A stretch of DNA of 20,000 nt from Symbiodinium natans (GCA_905221605.1 CAJNDS010002745.1:80001-100000); one strand, 5' to 3'. Positions 1-6,368 are shown, counted from the stretch's first letter. Translations and numbers: made by a program. The notes: generated from the letters alone by a model not told the origin.

Positions 1-72
1 TCTCGATGCACATTCGCAATCGTAGTGTTGGCCTTCTTGCATGGCATAGTCAGGCTTGGGGGTTTACTTGGC

Positions 73-92
73 GGTTCTTACTAGGGAATGAG
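73..92. mobile_element. solo terminal repeat of MITE family C
   Basis: GGTTCTTACTAGGGAATGAGG closely matches the outer end of the family C elements at 3787-3903 and 4021-4108 (GGTTCTTAGTAGGGAATGAG). No matching right end is seen; a CCCTAAA array starts at the position where intact copies read GGTACCCTAT. Confidence 0.55.
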
Positions 93-145
93 GACCCTAA
101 ACCCCAAACCCTATACCCTAAACCCTAAACCCCAAACCCCTAAAG
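93..145. repeat. CCCTAAA telomere-like array with degenerate units
   Basis: About seven CCCTAAA-type heptamers with CCCCAAA and CCCTATA variants. It begins directly after a MITE-C end (GGGAATGAGG at 83-92), so one half of that element appears to be truncated by or replaced with the array. Confidence 0.9.
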
Positions 146-298
146 CCCAAGTGGCCAAAGCCGAGCGGAGGGCCAACATCACCGGGTCGGTGTGCTAAGA
201 GGATCGACTTGTCTCGCGAGGCACTTTCAAGCCAAACTTGCTGCCGCAAGGCTCAAGTTATATATACGCTGATTTCGGCTGCCATAGTTTGGGGCACA
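134..298 (+). CDS. coding-like island, possible broken exons
   Basis: Read on the plus strand, one frame gives AQVAKAERRANITGS, then a single TAA near 197, then RLVSRGTFKPNLLPQGSSY and on towards 298, where an inverted-repeat element begins. Composition is protein-like but the stop breaks the frame and no family is recognised. It could be two exons, a decayed gene or chance. Confidence 0.2.
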
Positions 299-430
299 CC
301 CTACAAGGAGGGGCCCCCTAGTTATAAGTAGAGTTATAAGAGCCCTAAATTGGGCTATGAGGATCCCAAAAATTGGGTTAGAAGTCCCTCAACTACAGTT
401 AGTATAGTAAGGGGGCCCCTCCCTGTAGGG
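299..430. mobile_element. MITE-like inverted-repeat element (family F)
   Basis: The left end CCCTACAAGGAGGGGCCCCC and the reverse complement of the right end CCCTACAGGGAGGGGCCCCC match over about 20 bp with one difference. The 132-bp element has an AT-richer interior with short repeats such as GTTATAA, and no coding capacity. The right end runs straight into a TTTAGGG array at 427. A single copy is seen here. Confidence 0.65.
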
Positions 431-502
431 TTTAGGGTTTAGGCTTAGGGTTTAGGGTTTAGGGTTTAGGGTTTAGGGTTATAGGGTTTAGGCTTAGGGT
501 TT
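426..502. repeat. TTTAGGG telomere-like array
   Basis: About ten heptamers in G-rich orientation with GCTTAGG variants, abutting the right end of the element at 299-430. Confidence 0.93.
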
Positions 503-522
503 ACTCCTTGTAAACCCTCGAC

Positions 523-603
523 CCTAAGCCCTCGACATGCCATATCACCTGAAAGACCGCGGCGGGACCGGTACTGTTCAGCACGAACTGGCAGGGAACC
601 CCG
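523..603 (-). CDS. coding-like island between arrays
   Basis: On the minus strand one frame reads GVPCQFVLNSTGPAAVFQ followed by GTGATA, a possible 5' splice site; a second minus frame (ARGSLPVRAEQYRSRRGLSG) is also open. The plus strand reads MPYHLKDRGGTGTVQHELAG. Frame and strand cannot be decided by eye. Confidence 0.2.
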
Positions 604-616
604 CGCAACCTGTATG

Positions 617-720
617 CCCTAAACCCTGGACCCTAAACCCTAAACCCCAAACCCTAAACCCGAAACCCTAAACCCTAAACCCTAAACCCTAAACCCTAAA
701 CCCTAAACCCTAAACCCTAC
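617..720. repeat. CCCTAAA telomere-like array
   Basis: About fourteen heptamers; the last eight are near perfect, with CCCGAAA and CCCCAAA variants at the upstream edge. Confidence 0.95.
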
Positions 721-736
721 TCCAAGGATCCTAGAC

Positions 737-816
737 CTTCAAAGCAGACCGTAGCCGAGCAAATGCCCCTTGAATTGTCAGTTTATGAAGCATCTCGGAA
801 GTGTCAGGAGCATGCT
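737..816 (-). CDS. candidate 80-bp exon flanked by telomere-like repeats
   Basis: On the minus strand the segment starts right after TTTAG of an array (817-821) and reads HAPDTSEMLHKLTIQGAFAR then LRSALK, ending AAG before GTCTAG. It is open with mixed charged and hydrophobic residues. The plus strand of the same DNA is also open (KQTVAEQMPLELSVYEASRK), so strand is not certain. No family recognised. Confidence 0.28.
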
Positions 817-844
817 CTAAACCCTAAACCCTAAACCCTTAGAC

Positions 845-925
845 CCTAATCCGGCACAGCTCCCTACAACTCTCCCCAGAAGTCTGTAGACTCCTGATCG
901 GATTCCGACTCGCCGATGAACCCAA
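845..925 (-). CDS. coding-like island
   Basis: Minus strand reads FIGESESDQESTDFWGEL then TAG; GAGTT followed by GTAGGG could instead be an exon end. Acidic, serine-rich peptide, no family recognised. Lies between CCCTAAA arrays at 815-850 and 926-965. Confidence 0.22.
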
Positions 926-945
926 TAAACCTTAAATCCTAAACC

Positions 946-1440
946 TTAGGGTTTAGGGTTTAAGCAGTAAACCCTAAAAACCTAAGTCCCTAATCCCTAA
1001 ATCCCTAATCTCTAAACCCTAGGCCTCCTGCTTTAGGATTTAGTTTAGGGTTTAGGGTTTAGGGTTTAGGGTTTAGGGTTTAGGGTTTAGGGTTTAGGGT
1101 TTAGGGTTTAGGGTTTAGGGTTTAGGGTTTAGGGTTTAGGGTTTAGGGTTTAGGGTTTAGGGTTGAAGCAGGAAACCCTAAAAACCTAAGTCCCTAATCC
1201 CTAAATCCCTAATCTCTAAACCCTAGGCCTCCTGCTTTAGGATTTAGTTTAGGGTTTAGGGTTTAGGGTTTAGGGTTTAGGGTTTAGGGTTTAGGGTTTA
1301 GGGTTTAGGGTTTAGGGTTGAAGCAGGAAACCCTAAAAACCTAAGTCCTTAATCTCTAAACCCTAGGCCTCCTGCTTTAGGACTTAGTTTAGGGTTTCGG
1401 GTTTAGGGTTTTGGCTTTAGGGTTTAGGGTTTAGGGTACA
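946..1440. repeat. higher-order repeat: three linker units separated by TTTAGGG arrays
   Basis: A linker of about 85 bp (AAGCAGGAAACCCTAAAAAC ... CCTCCTGCTTTAGG) occurs at about 962-1047, 1166-1250 and 1321-1390. Linkers are separated by perfect TTTAGGG runs of about 17 and 10 units, giving spacings of 204 and 155 bp. The third linker lacks about 14 bp (AATCCCTAAATCCC). Each linker carries AAGCAGGA near the start and the inverted TCCTGCTT near the end. Confidence 0.92.
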
Positions 1441-1516
1441 TGAGGCCAACCCGGAGCCAGGCTTGCCAAGCAGGAGCCCTCAAGCCAAATCTTTCTCGCA
1501 TGAAAAAATAAAGGGG
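1441..1516. other. unique island, coding status undecided
   Basis: Open on both strands: plus EANPEPGLPSRSPQAKSF, minus MRERFGLRAPAWQAWLRVGL. Nothing decides between them. Confidence 0.3.
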
Positions 1517-1742
1517 GCCTAGGGTTTAGAGGTTTAGGGGTTTAGAGGTTTAGGGTGGTTTTGGGTTTAAGGTTTAGGATTTAGGGTTTCGGGTTTAGGG
1601 TGGAGCAAAAGAAACGTAAAGCAAAAAGGGAACCAAACAAAGACCACCCTGATATCCCTAGACCCCACACCTTAACCCCTAAACCCTGAACCCTAAACCC
1701 TAAACCCTAAACCCACCCCAAGCCCTAAACCCTAAACCCTAC
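1517..1742. repeat. degenerate G-orientation then C-orientation telomere-like arrays
   Basis: Degenerate TTTAGGG/TTTAGAGG units at 1517-1602 are followed by an A-rich spacer and a CCCTAAA array at 1666-1742: opposite orientations within 150 bp, able to fold into a hairpin. Confidence 0.85.
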
Positions 1743-1796
1743 CCCCTGGATCGGGGCTTCCGGGCTTCAGGGACGTAGGGCCTTCAGGCGATGTGG

Positions 1797-1939
1797 TACT
1801 AGGAGGTTCATGATACTTATGAACCAATTCTAACTGTACTTATCACTGTACTTATAACCATATTGGGGCACTTCAGGGGCTTATGAGTAGGTTATAAGTA
1901 CAGGTCTAATTGTCAATAAGTACCATGAACCTGAAAGTA
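1797..1939. mobile_element. MITE family A, copy 1
   Basis: A 143-bp element with terminal inverted repeats based on AGGTTCATGRTACTTAT (left) and its inverse ATAAGTACCATGAACCT (right), bounded by TA on both sides. That is compatible with a TA target-site duplication as made by Tc1/mariner-type transposases. The interior is AT-rich with repeated TGTACTTATNAC motifs; no coding capacity. It resembles 5057-5200 along its whole length. Confidence 0.78.
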
Positions 1940-2125
1940 GGACTGATGGCTTCACCCCCAAACCCGATAAACCCTATCTCCCTTAACTGGAACCTATAGC
2001 ATTGTACTTCCATAGGCGGCATAGGGCTCATAAAGGGGATAATTAGGGGCCGATGAAATTGTAAATGGTTTCATAAGCAATGCGAAGGATTGCTATTCGG
2101 GTTTGGGGTTTTGAGTTTGGGGCTT
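1940..2125. other. unique sequence without an identified feature
   Basis: Mixed-composition DNA with scattered GGTTTGGGG-type degenerate telomere units near 2100-2125. No frame stands out. Confidence 0.4.
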
Positions 2126-2260
2126 ACCCTAAACCCTAAACCCTAAGCCCCTCCAACCCTAGAGACCCATTTTGATCCTGCTCACGCATGCACCGCATTC
2201 AGGCCCATGGCCTGCCCCCCACCCTAAACCCTAAACCCTAAACCCTAAACCCTAAACCCT
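2126..2260. repeat. two short CCCTAAA arrays with a unique spacer
   Basis: Arrays at about 2126-2150 and 2220-2260; the 65-bp spacer contains CACGCATGCACC and shows no convincing frame. Confidence 0.85.
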
Positions 2261-2318
2261 CCCAGAACTGTTTTTTGGGCTTGGGGTTTTAGTGGCTTAC
2301 GGCCCCAAGCTGGTTGGA

Positions 2319-2412
2319 GTTTAGGGTTTAGGGTTTAGGGCTTGGTGTTTGGGGTTTAGGAATCCCTAAACCCTAAACCCTAAACCCTAAACCCTAAACC
2401 CTAAACCCTAAT
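2319..2412. repeat. head-to-head telomere-like arrays (hairpin-forming)
   Basis: TTTAGGG units at 2319-2363 switch orientation through the short joint GGTTTAGGAATCCCTAAACC into about seven perfect CCCTAAA units. The joint is itself an inverted repeat with a 3-nt loop. Confidence 0.92.
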
Positions 2413-2516
2413 CTCAAGATTGGGTTTGAGAGCTTCGGGCCTTCGGTGTGAGTGATGTAGGACTTGGGGCTTGCAATTTCTTTGGCTTCAGGCTTTAAGG
2501 GGGACAGGAGCTTAGG

Positions 2517-2690
2517 ATTTAGGGTTTAGGGTTTGGGGCTTCGGCTTTGGGGTATGGAGATACGAGTTCCCGGGGTTCAACTAAGGGTACGACAAGGCTT
2601 GCAGCGACATGTCTTAGCTGGAGTTCAGGGTGTAGGGTTTAGGGGTTTAGGGTTTAGGGGCTTAAGGTTAGGGTCTGTAGGGTTTCAGGG
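2517..2690. repeat. degenerate TTTAGGG sequence
   Basis: Scattered imperfect units (GGTTTGGGG, GGGGTTTAGGG, GGTTTCAGG) around 2517-2550 and 2630-2690 with a short unique spacer. The open frame crossing this stretch (GLGFRGL-type peptide) is repeat translation. Confidence 0.75.
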
Positions 2691-2742
2691 TTTGCCTTAC
2701 ATGCACAAAGGCTGAGAATGTGGTTTGGGACCTACTGCACTT

Positions 2743-2922
2743 CCTAAGGGTCGTTGCATGGTCCCCTAATATGGTCCCCTTTGGGTTTAGGGTTTAGGGT
2801 TTAGGGTTTAGGGTTTAGGGTTTAGGGTTTAGGGTTTAGGGTTTAGGGTTCAGGGCCCATACATCAGAACTCTTTAAAGGAGGCTCGGGACCATATTGAG
2901 GGCCCATGAAACTACCCTCAGA
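2743..2922. mobile_element. MITE family B, copy 1, with internal telomere array
   Basis: Terminal inverted repeats of about 34 bp: left CTAAGGGTCGTTGCATGGTC..., right (inverted) CTGAGGGTAGTTTCATGGGC.... GCACTT occurs just outside both ends (2737-2742 and 2923-2928), a possible target duplication. The right half matches the copy at 5938-6090 (GGGCCCATACATCAGA), but the centre found in that copy is replaced here by about ten TTTAGGG units (2783-2851). Confidence 0.8.
2783..2851. repeat. TTTAGGG array inside MITE B
   Basis: About ten nearly perfect heptamers lying exactly between the two halves of the element at 2743-2922. Confidence 0.95.
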
Positions 2923-2924
2923 GC

Positions 2925-3000
2925 ACTTGCGAATTGGCATGGCTACGTGCATCGTCGTCTCGACGCCTGCCGGTCAATGGTGCGACATTGTTCGGATCAG
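2925..3000. other. coding-like island, strand undecided
   Basis: Plus strand reads ANWHGYVHRRLDACRSMVRH; minus strand reads DPNNVAPLTGRRRDDDARSH. Both are open and protein-like; no family recognised. Confidence 0.3.
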
Positions 3001-3007
3001 GGGTTTG

Positions 3008-3070
3008 GGGTTCAGGGTTTCGGAAACCCTAAACCCTGAACCCTAAACCCTAAGCCCCCTAAACCCTAAC
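3008..3070. repeat. short CCCTAAA array
   Basis: About six heptamers (CCCTAAA, CCCTGAA, CCCTAAG) preceded by degenerate units in the opposite orientation. Confidence 0.85.
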
Positions 3071-3100
3071 ACTTCGAGCGCTGCAGAGATAAATTCGGAG

Positions 3101-3187
3101 TAGGGGGGGGAAGGGGGAGGGGGGAAGGAGGGGGGAGGGGGAGGGGGGGGAGGGGGGGGGGAGGGGGAGGGGAGGAGTTGGGGGGGA
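3101..3187. repeat. G-rich tract with quadruplex potential
   Basis: About 85 bp made almost wholly of G runs (up to ten G) broken by single A residues. The opposite strand reads as a Pro/Ser/Leu peptide (PPTPPLPLPPPSPPSPSP), which is a by-product of composition. Confidence 0.9.
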
Positions 3188-3278
3188 TGTCAAACACTTC
3201 GCGTTCGGTTGGGCTCCAGGTTTAGGGTACCTCAATACTGTACTGGGGCCCAAAGTCCCTATACCGGAGATGCTGTCA

Positions 3279-3313
3279 AACCCTAAACCCTAAACCCTAA
3301 ACCCTGAACCCTA
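3279..3313. repeat. short CCCTAAA array
   Basis: Five heptamers, the last CCCTGAA. Confidence 0.9.
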
Positions 3314-3522
3314 GCGATACAATACGCTACATTTCATCAAATTACACTACATTGCATTAGATTAGCCAACATATGGTCACTTCTCTAAATTATGGCCCCG
3401 CTTGGAGTTATGCCATTGTAAGTGGCCCCTGACATTTCCCAAAATTGAACCTTATTGTTGAGAAATGACCATATATCTACCAAAGAGACTGTGTACGGAT
3501 CGCACACCCCAAGCACAAGTAC
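3314..3522. other. unique AT-rich spacer
   Basis: Contains ATACAATACGCTACATTTCA-type short near-repeats (ACA/TACA motifs) and an imperfect inversion between ATGGTCACTTCTCTAAATT and AGAAATGACCATAT (about 3371-3391 and 3460-3476), which hints at another small inverted-repeat element. No convincing frame. Confidence 0.4.
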
Positions 3523-3713
3523 CTGGAGCCTTTGGGCTTTAAGCATCTAAACCCTAAACCCTAAACCCTAAACCCTAAACCCTAAACCCTAAACCCCAAA
3601 TGTCACGCATGCCAGCACACGGCTTCAAAGGCCTGTCAATACCGGGTACTCGCGCGCCCAGCTGCTACAGAGGCTGCCTGTACAGCCTGCAGGAGGTCCT
3701 TGTGAAGGGTTCC
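3523..3713 (-). CDS. two candidate minus-strand exons around an array
   Basis: On the minus strand 3713-3643 reads TLHKDLLQAVQAASVAAGRA followed by STR, ending before GTATTG. After a CCCTAAA array (G-rich on this strand), 3546-3523 reads MLKAQRLQ between TTTAG and GTACTT. If the DNA between is an intron it runs 3642-3547 and ends in telomere-like repeats. The first segment is alanine- and leucine-rich and looks helical; family unknown. No transcript evidence. Confidence 0.33.
3547..3598. repeat. CCCTAAA telomere-like array
   Basis: Seven near-perfect heptamers. Confidence 0.95.
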
Positions 3714-3772
3714 GTTTAGGGTTTAGGGTTTAGGGTTTAGGGTTTAGGGTGTAGGGTCTAGGGTTTAGGGTC
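3713..3772. repeat. TTTAGGG telomere-like array
   Basis: About eight heptamers, the last ones degenerate (TGTAGGG, TCTAGGG). Confidence 0.93.
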
Positions 3773-3786
3773 TTAGTCTTACTGTC

Positions 3787-3903
3787 GGTTAGTAGGGAAT
3801 GAGGGAATGAGGTACCCTATATAATCCCTGAAAGATTATATATATATATATATGTATATATAGGGGGATATAGGGTACCTCATGCCCTCATGCCCTACTA
3901 ACC
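3787..3903. mobile_element. MITE family C, copy 1
   Basis: A 117-bp element with 36-bp terminal inverted repeats: left GGTTAGTAGGGAATGAGGGA..., right (inverted) GGTTAGTAGGGCATGAGGGC..., both continuing into GGTACCCTATAT. The centre is a (TA)n run at 3836-3861. The minus-strand open frame crossing it reads IYIYIYI and is not a gene. Confidence 0.82.
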
Positions 3904-3918
3904 AACAAGAAGTAGTTG

Positions 3919-4022
3919 AAGCTGCCCAGTAACCTCGGATTGGCGCCCTTTTTTGCTCAAAGAAGTTTATGAGGGAACCTAAACCCACCAAAAAGGGAAT
4001 AAGGGTACTACTGGGCATCCTA
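3919..4022. mobile_element. MITE family D-like element between two C copies
   Basis: The left end CTGCCCAGTAACCTCGG (3923-3939) and the inverted right end GGATGCCCAGTAGTACCCTT (from 4001-4020) share TGCCCAGTARY. The left-end motif recurs at 4481-4497 and, more diverged, at 5211-5222. The interior is unique, so this is a weaker call. Confidence 0.5.
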
Positions 4023-4108
4023 GTAGTAGGGAATGAGGGCATTAGGGCCCTGTATACACCCTTTGAGGGATTGATACAGGGTACCTCATTCCCTCATTCC
4101 CTACTAAG
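4021..4108. mobile_element. MITE family C, copy 2
   Basis: Left TAGTAGGGAATGAGGGCATT and inverted right TTAGTAGGGAATGAGGGAAT, both leading into CCCTGTAT. The interior TATACACCCTTTGAGGGATT is shared with the array-bearing copies at 15627-15755 (inverted) and 17953-18051. Confidence 0.8.
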
Positions 4109-4186
4109 AACCAGCTAGGGTTTGGGGTCTTTAGGGTTCGGGGTGCAGCGTTACGTAAGGGTTCTGAGGGCATCGGGTTTTAGGAG

Positions 4187-4308
4187 TTAGGGTGTGGTTT
4201 TCGGCTTTGGGCTTCTTCTGGGTTTGGGGATTCGGCGTTTGGCAGTGCCGTCGCTCCAGGAACTTCACGAAGCCAGAGTAACTCCAGAGGTCCCCCGGTC
4301 TTTGAGCA
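4187..4308 (-). CDS. coding-like minus-strand segment, 40 codons
   Basis: The minus strand reads CSKTGGPLELLWLREVPGAT then ALPNAESPNPEEAQSRKPHP, ending at a TAA at 4187-4189. A hydrophobic helix-like start is followed by a Pro/Glu/Ser-rich tail. The start is unknown because a TTTAGGG array (4315-4372) lies immediately upstream on this strand. Could be a terminal exon; family unknown. Confidence 0.33.
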
Positions 4309-4314
4309 CCATGG

Positions 4315-4370
4315 GGTTTAGGGTTTAGGGTTTTGGGGTTTAGGCTTTAGGGTTTCGGGTTCAGGGTTTA
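4315..4370. repeat. TTTAGGG telomere-like array, degenerate
   Basis: About seven units with TTTTGGGG, GCTTTAGGG and TTTCGGG variants. Confidence 0.88.
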
Positions 4371-4473
4371 CCCGAAGGGTCCATGCACCTCACTATCGTA
4401 TGCTTGGGCCCGCGAGTCCCGATATTATTATAGGAAGTACCTTAAGGCCCAAGTATTCCTGGAACAGTCAGGA
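4369..4473. mobile_element. MITE family E, copy 1 (one clear end)
   Basis: Starts TACCCGAAGGGTCCATGCAC and aligns along its length with the inverted copy at 9805-9917, including TATGCTTGGGCC, GCGAGTCCC and TAGGAAGTA blocks. The right end is diverged. Confidence 0.6.
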
Positions 4474-4640
4474 CACTAGGGTTGCCCAGTAACCTCGGAA
4501 TAGATGGGGGGGGGGCCTAAACCCTAAACCAGAGACTTAAGACACTATAGTTCATGGAGTTTATAAGGAGTCCCGGCCCACCCGCAGCCCTCAACCCTAG
4601 ACCCTCAACCCTCAAACCTGACCCCGAAACTCTAACTTAC
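4474..4640. other. solo family D end, then unique sequence
   Basis: GTTGCCCAGTAACCTCGG (4480-4497) is a family D end, followed by a G10 run and two CCCTAAA units. The remainder has CCCTCAACCC-type degenerate units (4588-4615) and no convincing frame. Confidence 0.5.
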
Positions 4641-4699
4641 TACTGGACATCTTCGGAGTCCTGAATCAGCATGGGGTTCATGCCGGATTGGAGGAGTTC
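4641..4699 (-). CDS. candidate 59-bp exon with consensus splice sites
   Basis: On the minus strand CCTTTGCAG precedes, and GTAAGT (4640-4635) follows, a segment reading ELLQSGMNPMLIQDSEDVQ plus two bases. Both borders fit eukaryotic consensus. The plus strand of the same DNA is also open (LDIFGVLNQHGVHAGLEEFL). GTAAGT occurs at about chance frequency in the window, so the donor alone proves nothing. Family unknown. Confidence 0.35.
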
Positions 4700-4708
4700 C
4701 TGCAAAGG

Positions 4709-4801
4709 CTTAGGGTTTAGGGTTTAGGGTTTAGGGTTTAGGGTTTAGGGTTTAGGGTTTAGGGTTTAGGGTTTAGGATTTAGGGTTTAGAGTTTAGGGT
4801 T
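4709..4801. repeat. TTTAGGG telomere-like array
   Basis: About thirteen heptamers, near perfect until the last three. Confidence 0.96.
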
Positions 4802-4912
4802 CTGGAGGGAGGGGGTTTCATGGAAGGTAGGTACAGTACCGAGGGAGCCTTGAGGGAAGCTTAGGGGGCCTTAGAGAGTAGTGGAGAGTATTACACCCCT
4901 CTCGAACCCCCC
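4802..4912. other. spacer between inverted arrays
   Basis: A GA/GGGA-rich 110-bp spacer between a TTTAGGG array and a CCCTAAA array. GGGTTCTGGAGGGAGGGG at the left is an imperfect inverse of CCCCTCTCGAACCCC at the right, so the two arrays and spacer could fold together. Confidence 0.5.
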
Positions 4913-4999
4913 CTAAACCCTAAACCCTAAACCCTAAACCCTAAACCCTAAACCCTAAACCCTAAACCCTAAACCCTAAACCCTAAACCCTAAACCCTG
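4913..4999. repeat. CCCTAAA telomere-like array
   Basis: Twelve near-perfect heptamers. Confidence 0.96.
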
Positions 5000-5056
5000 G
5001 GCCCTAAAGCTAGTAGATCGGCATCCCTTTAGTAATTCATATACGGCCCCAGTACC

Positions 5057-5200
5057 TACTTCGAGGTTCATGGTACTTATTAAGCAACTACAGCTGTACT
5101 TATAACTGTACTGATAACTGTATTAGGGCACTTAAGGGGCTTAGAAGTGGGTTCGAAGTACAGTTAGAACTGGCTACTAAGTTCCATGCACCTCCAAGTA
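5057..5200. mobile_element. MITE family A, copy 2
   Basis: Ends CTTCGAGGTTCATGGTACTT (left) and, inverted, CTTGGAGGTGCATGGAACTT (right), each flanked by TA. The interior shares TGTACTTATAACTGTACT and GGGCACTTMAGGGGCTTA with copy 1 at 1797-1939; length 144 bp against 143 bp. Confidence 0.78.
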
Positions 5201-5202
5201 CT

Positions 5203-5380
5203 ATACCTTGGTAACCCAGTAACCATCATGTAATAAGACCCTAAACCCTAAACCCTAAACCCTAAACCCTAAACCCTAAACCCTAAACCCTAAACCCTAA
5301 ACCCTAAGGGGTATTTTATAATGGGGAACCCAGAACCCAAAAAAAAAAGTGGTAAGGGTACCACTGGGCTACCAAGATAT
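5203..5380. mobile_element. family D-like element carrying an internal telomere array
   Basis: The left end CTTGGTAACCCAGTAACC (5208-5225) and inverted right end CTTGGTAGCCCAGTGGTACC enclose a perfect CCCTAAA array (5238-5308) and an A-rich tract. The ends are similar but not identical, so the boundary is uncertain. It directly follows MITE A copy 2. Confidence 0.5.
5238..5308. repeat. CCCTAAA telomere-like array
   Basis: Ten perfect heptamers between the two ends of the family D-like element. Confidence 0.96.
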
Positions 5381-5502
5381 GGCTACATGGGCCCCTAGGG
5401 ACCTGAAGGCAAACACATGTCCTGAACACGACAAGCGCGGCGAAGCTCTACAGTTAAAAGCATGAGCCCTAAGCCCGAAACCCCCTCAACCCAAAACCCA
5501 AA

Positions 5503-5632
5503 AACCCAACACCCTAAACCCTAAACCCTAAACCCGACAAACCCGACAAACCCTAAACCCTAAACCCTAAACCCTAAATCCTAAACCCTAAACCCTAAAC
5601 CCTAAACCCTAAACCCTAAACCCTAAACCCTG
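5503..5632. repeat. CCCTAAA telomere-like array with CCCGACAAA variants
   Basis: About eighteen units. A local variant ACCCGACAA is duplicated at 5530-5550, which points to local slippage or unequal exchange. Confidence 0.95.
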
Positions 5633-5633
5633 C

Positions 5634-5714
5634 CTCCCAGGGTTCCGTCGTCTTCACGGCGTCGAAGTTGGCCGCGATCAGCGCCAGCGCCTCGGCCCTC
5701 TGCGGCTTTTTGAC
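5634..5714 (-). CDS. coding-like exon fragment, GC-rich third positions
   Basis: The minus strand reads VKKPQRAEALALIAANFDAV then KTTEPWE over 27 codons, 25 of which end in G or C by hand count. This is one of the best coding signals in the window: an amphipathic, alanine-rich stretch. It is followed on the coding strand by GCAGGG and then TTTAGGG repeats. A GC 5' splice site, known in dinoflagellates, would fit. Upstream borders are unclear. Family unknown. Confidence 0.42.
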
Positions 5715-5730
5715 AGAGAGTTTTTTTGAA

Positions 5731-5845
5731 GGGTTTAGGGTTTAGGGTTTGGGGTTTAGGGTTTGGGGTTTAGGGTTTAGGGGTTTGGGGGTTTAGGGTT
5801 TAGGGTTTGGGGTTTGAGGTTTGAGGTTTGGGGTTTAGGGAAGGG
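5731..5845. repeat. mixed TTTAGGG/TTTGGGG array
   Basis: About fifteen units alternating TTTAGGG, TTTGGGG and TTTGAGG, clearly more degenerate than neighbouring arrays. Confidence 0.9.
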
Positions 5846-5937
5846 TCTACTGGTAGGGATATCTAGGACAATGGAGAGTCATGTCAATGCTTCATTGGGT
5901 CTGTCAGTGGGCAAGCGACTGAGGGCCTACGGTTTAC

Positions 5938-6090
5938 TACGGGTAGTTACATGGTCCCTTAGTATGGGCCCTTACACGGGTACCCCTTATCTGCCCCTTG
6001 TATACCTTATACAATTTAAGGGCCCATACATCAGAGCCCTTTAACGGAGGCTAGAGACCATATTCAGGGCCCATGAAACTACCCTCAGAG
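5938..6090. mobile_element. MITE family B, copy 2 (intact centre)
   Basis: Left ACGGGTAGTTACATGGTCCC and inverted right GAGGGTAGTTTCATGGGCCC. The centre (about 5968-6018) is unique AT-rich DNA and has no telomere repeat, unlike copy 1 at 2743-2922. The overlapping plus-strand open frame is not a gene. Confidence 0.78.
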
Positions 6091-6368
6091 ATTTAGGGAT
6101 GCGGGCTGCGGGCTCACCTAACACCCAAGCTCTAAACTTTAGTAACGAGAGAGGAAAACGCGCTGCCCTCAAAGCCCTAAGCCTCGAAGCACCTGTTAGG
6201 AGCATGGCACATCTGCATGGGTCTAGGTAGTATTACTTGCTGGACTACTGAGCTTGCCATGGGAGAAACTGTTCAGGGGAGCAGGGGAAGGCAGCCAGCT
6301 TAGAAGGGCTGCGCTCCAAGCCCTAAATGTTTTGCCATTCCCCTGCATCTTTTGAAGTCCTTTCCAAT
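6091..6368. other. unique sequence without an identified feature
   Basis: Mixed composition; a single degenerate unit near 6098 and no frame that stands out on either strand. Confidence 0.4.

Noticed and set aside
134-325. A continuous gene from 134 into the element at 299
   Set aside because: An in-frame TAA interrupts it and its last codons (HTLQGGAP) are MITE F sequence.
2533-2715. 60-residue plus-strand frame rich in GLGFRGL
   Set aside because: Derived from degenerate TTTAGGG repeats.
3059-3253. Pro/Ser-rich minus-strand frame
   Set aside because: Encoded by the G-rich tract; composition alone explains it.
3836-4042. 68-residue minus-strand frame ending in IYIYIYI
   Set aside because: Lies across MITE C copy 1 and its TA core.
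5814-6044. 76-residue plus-strand frame
   Set aside because: Starts in telomere repeats and runs through MITE B copy 2; no protein-like composition.
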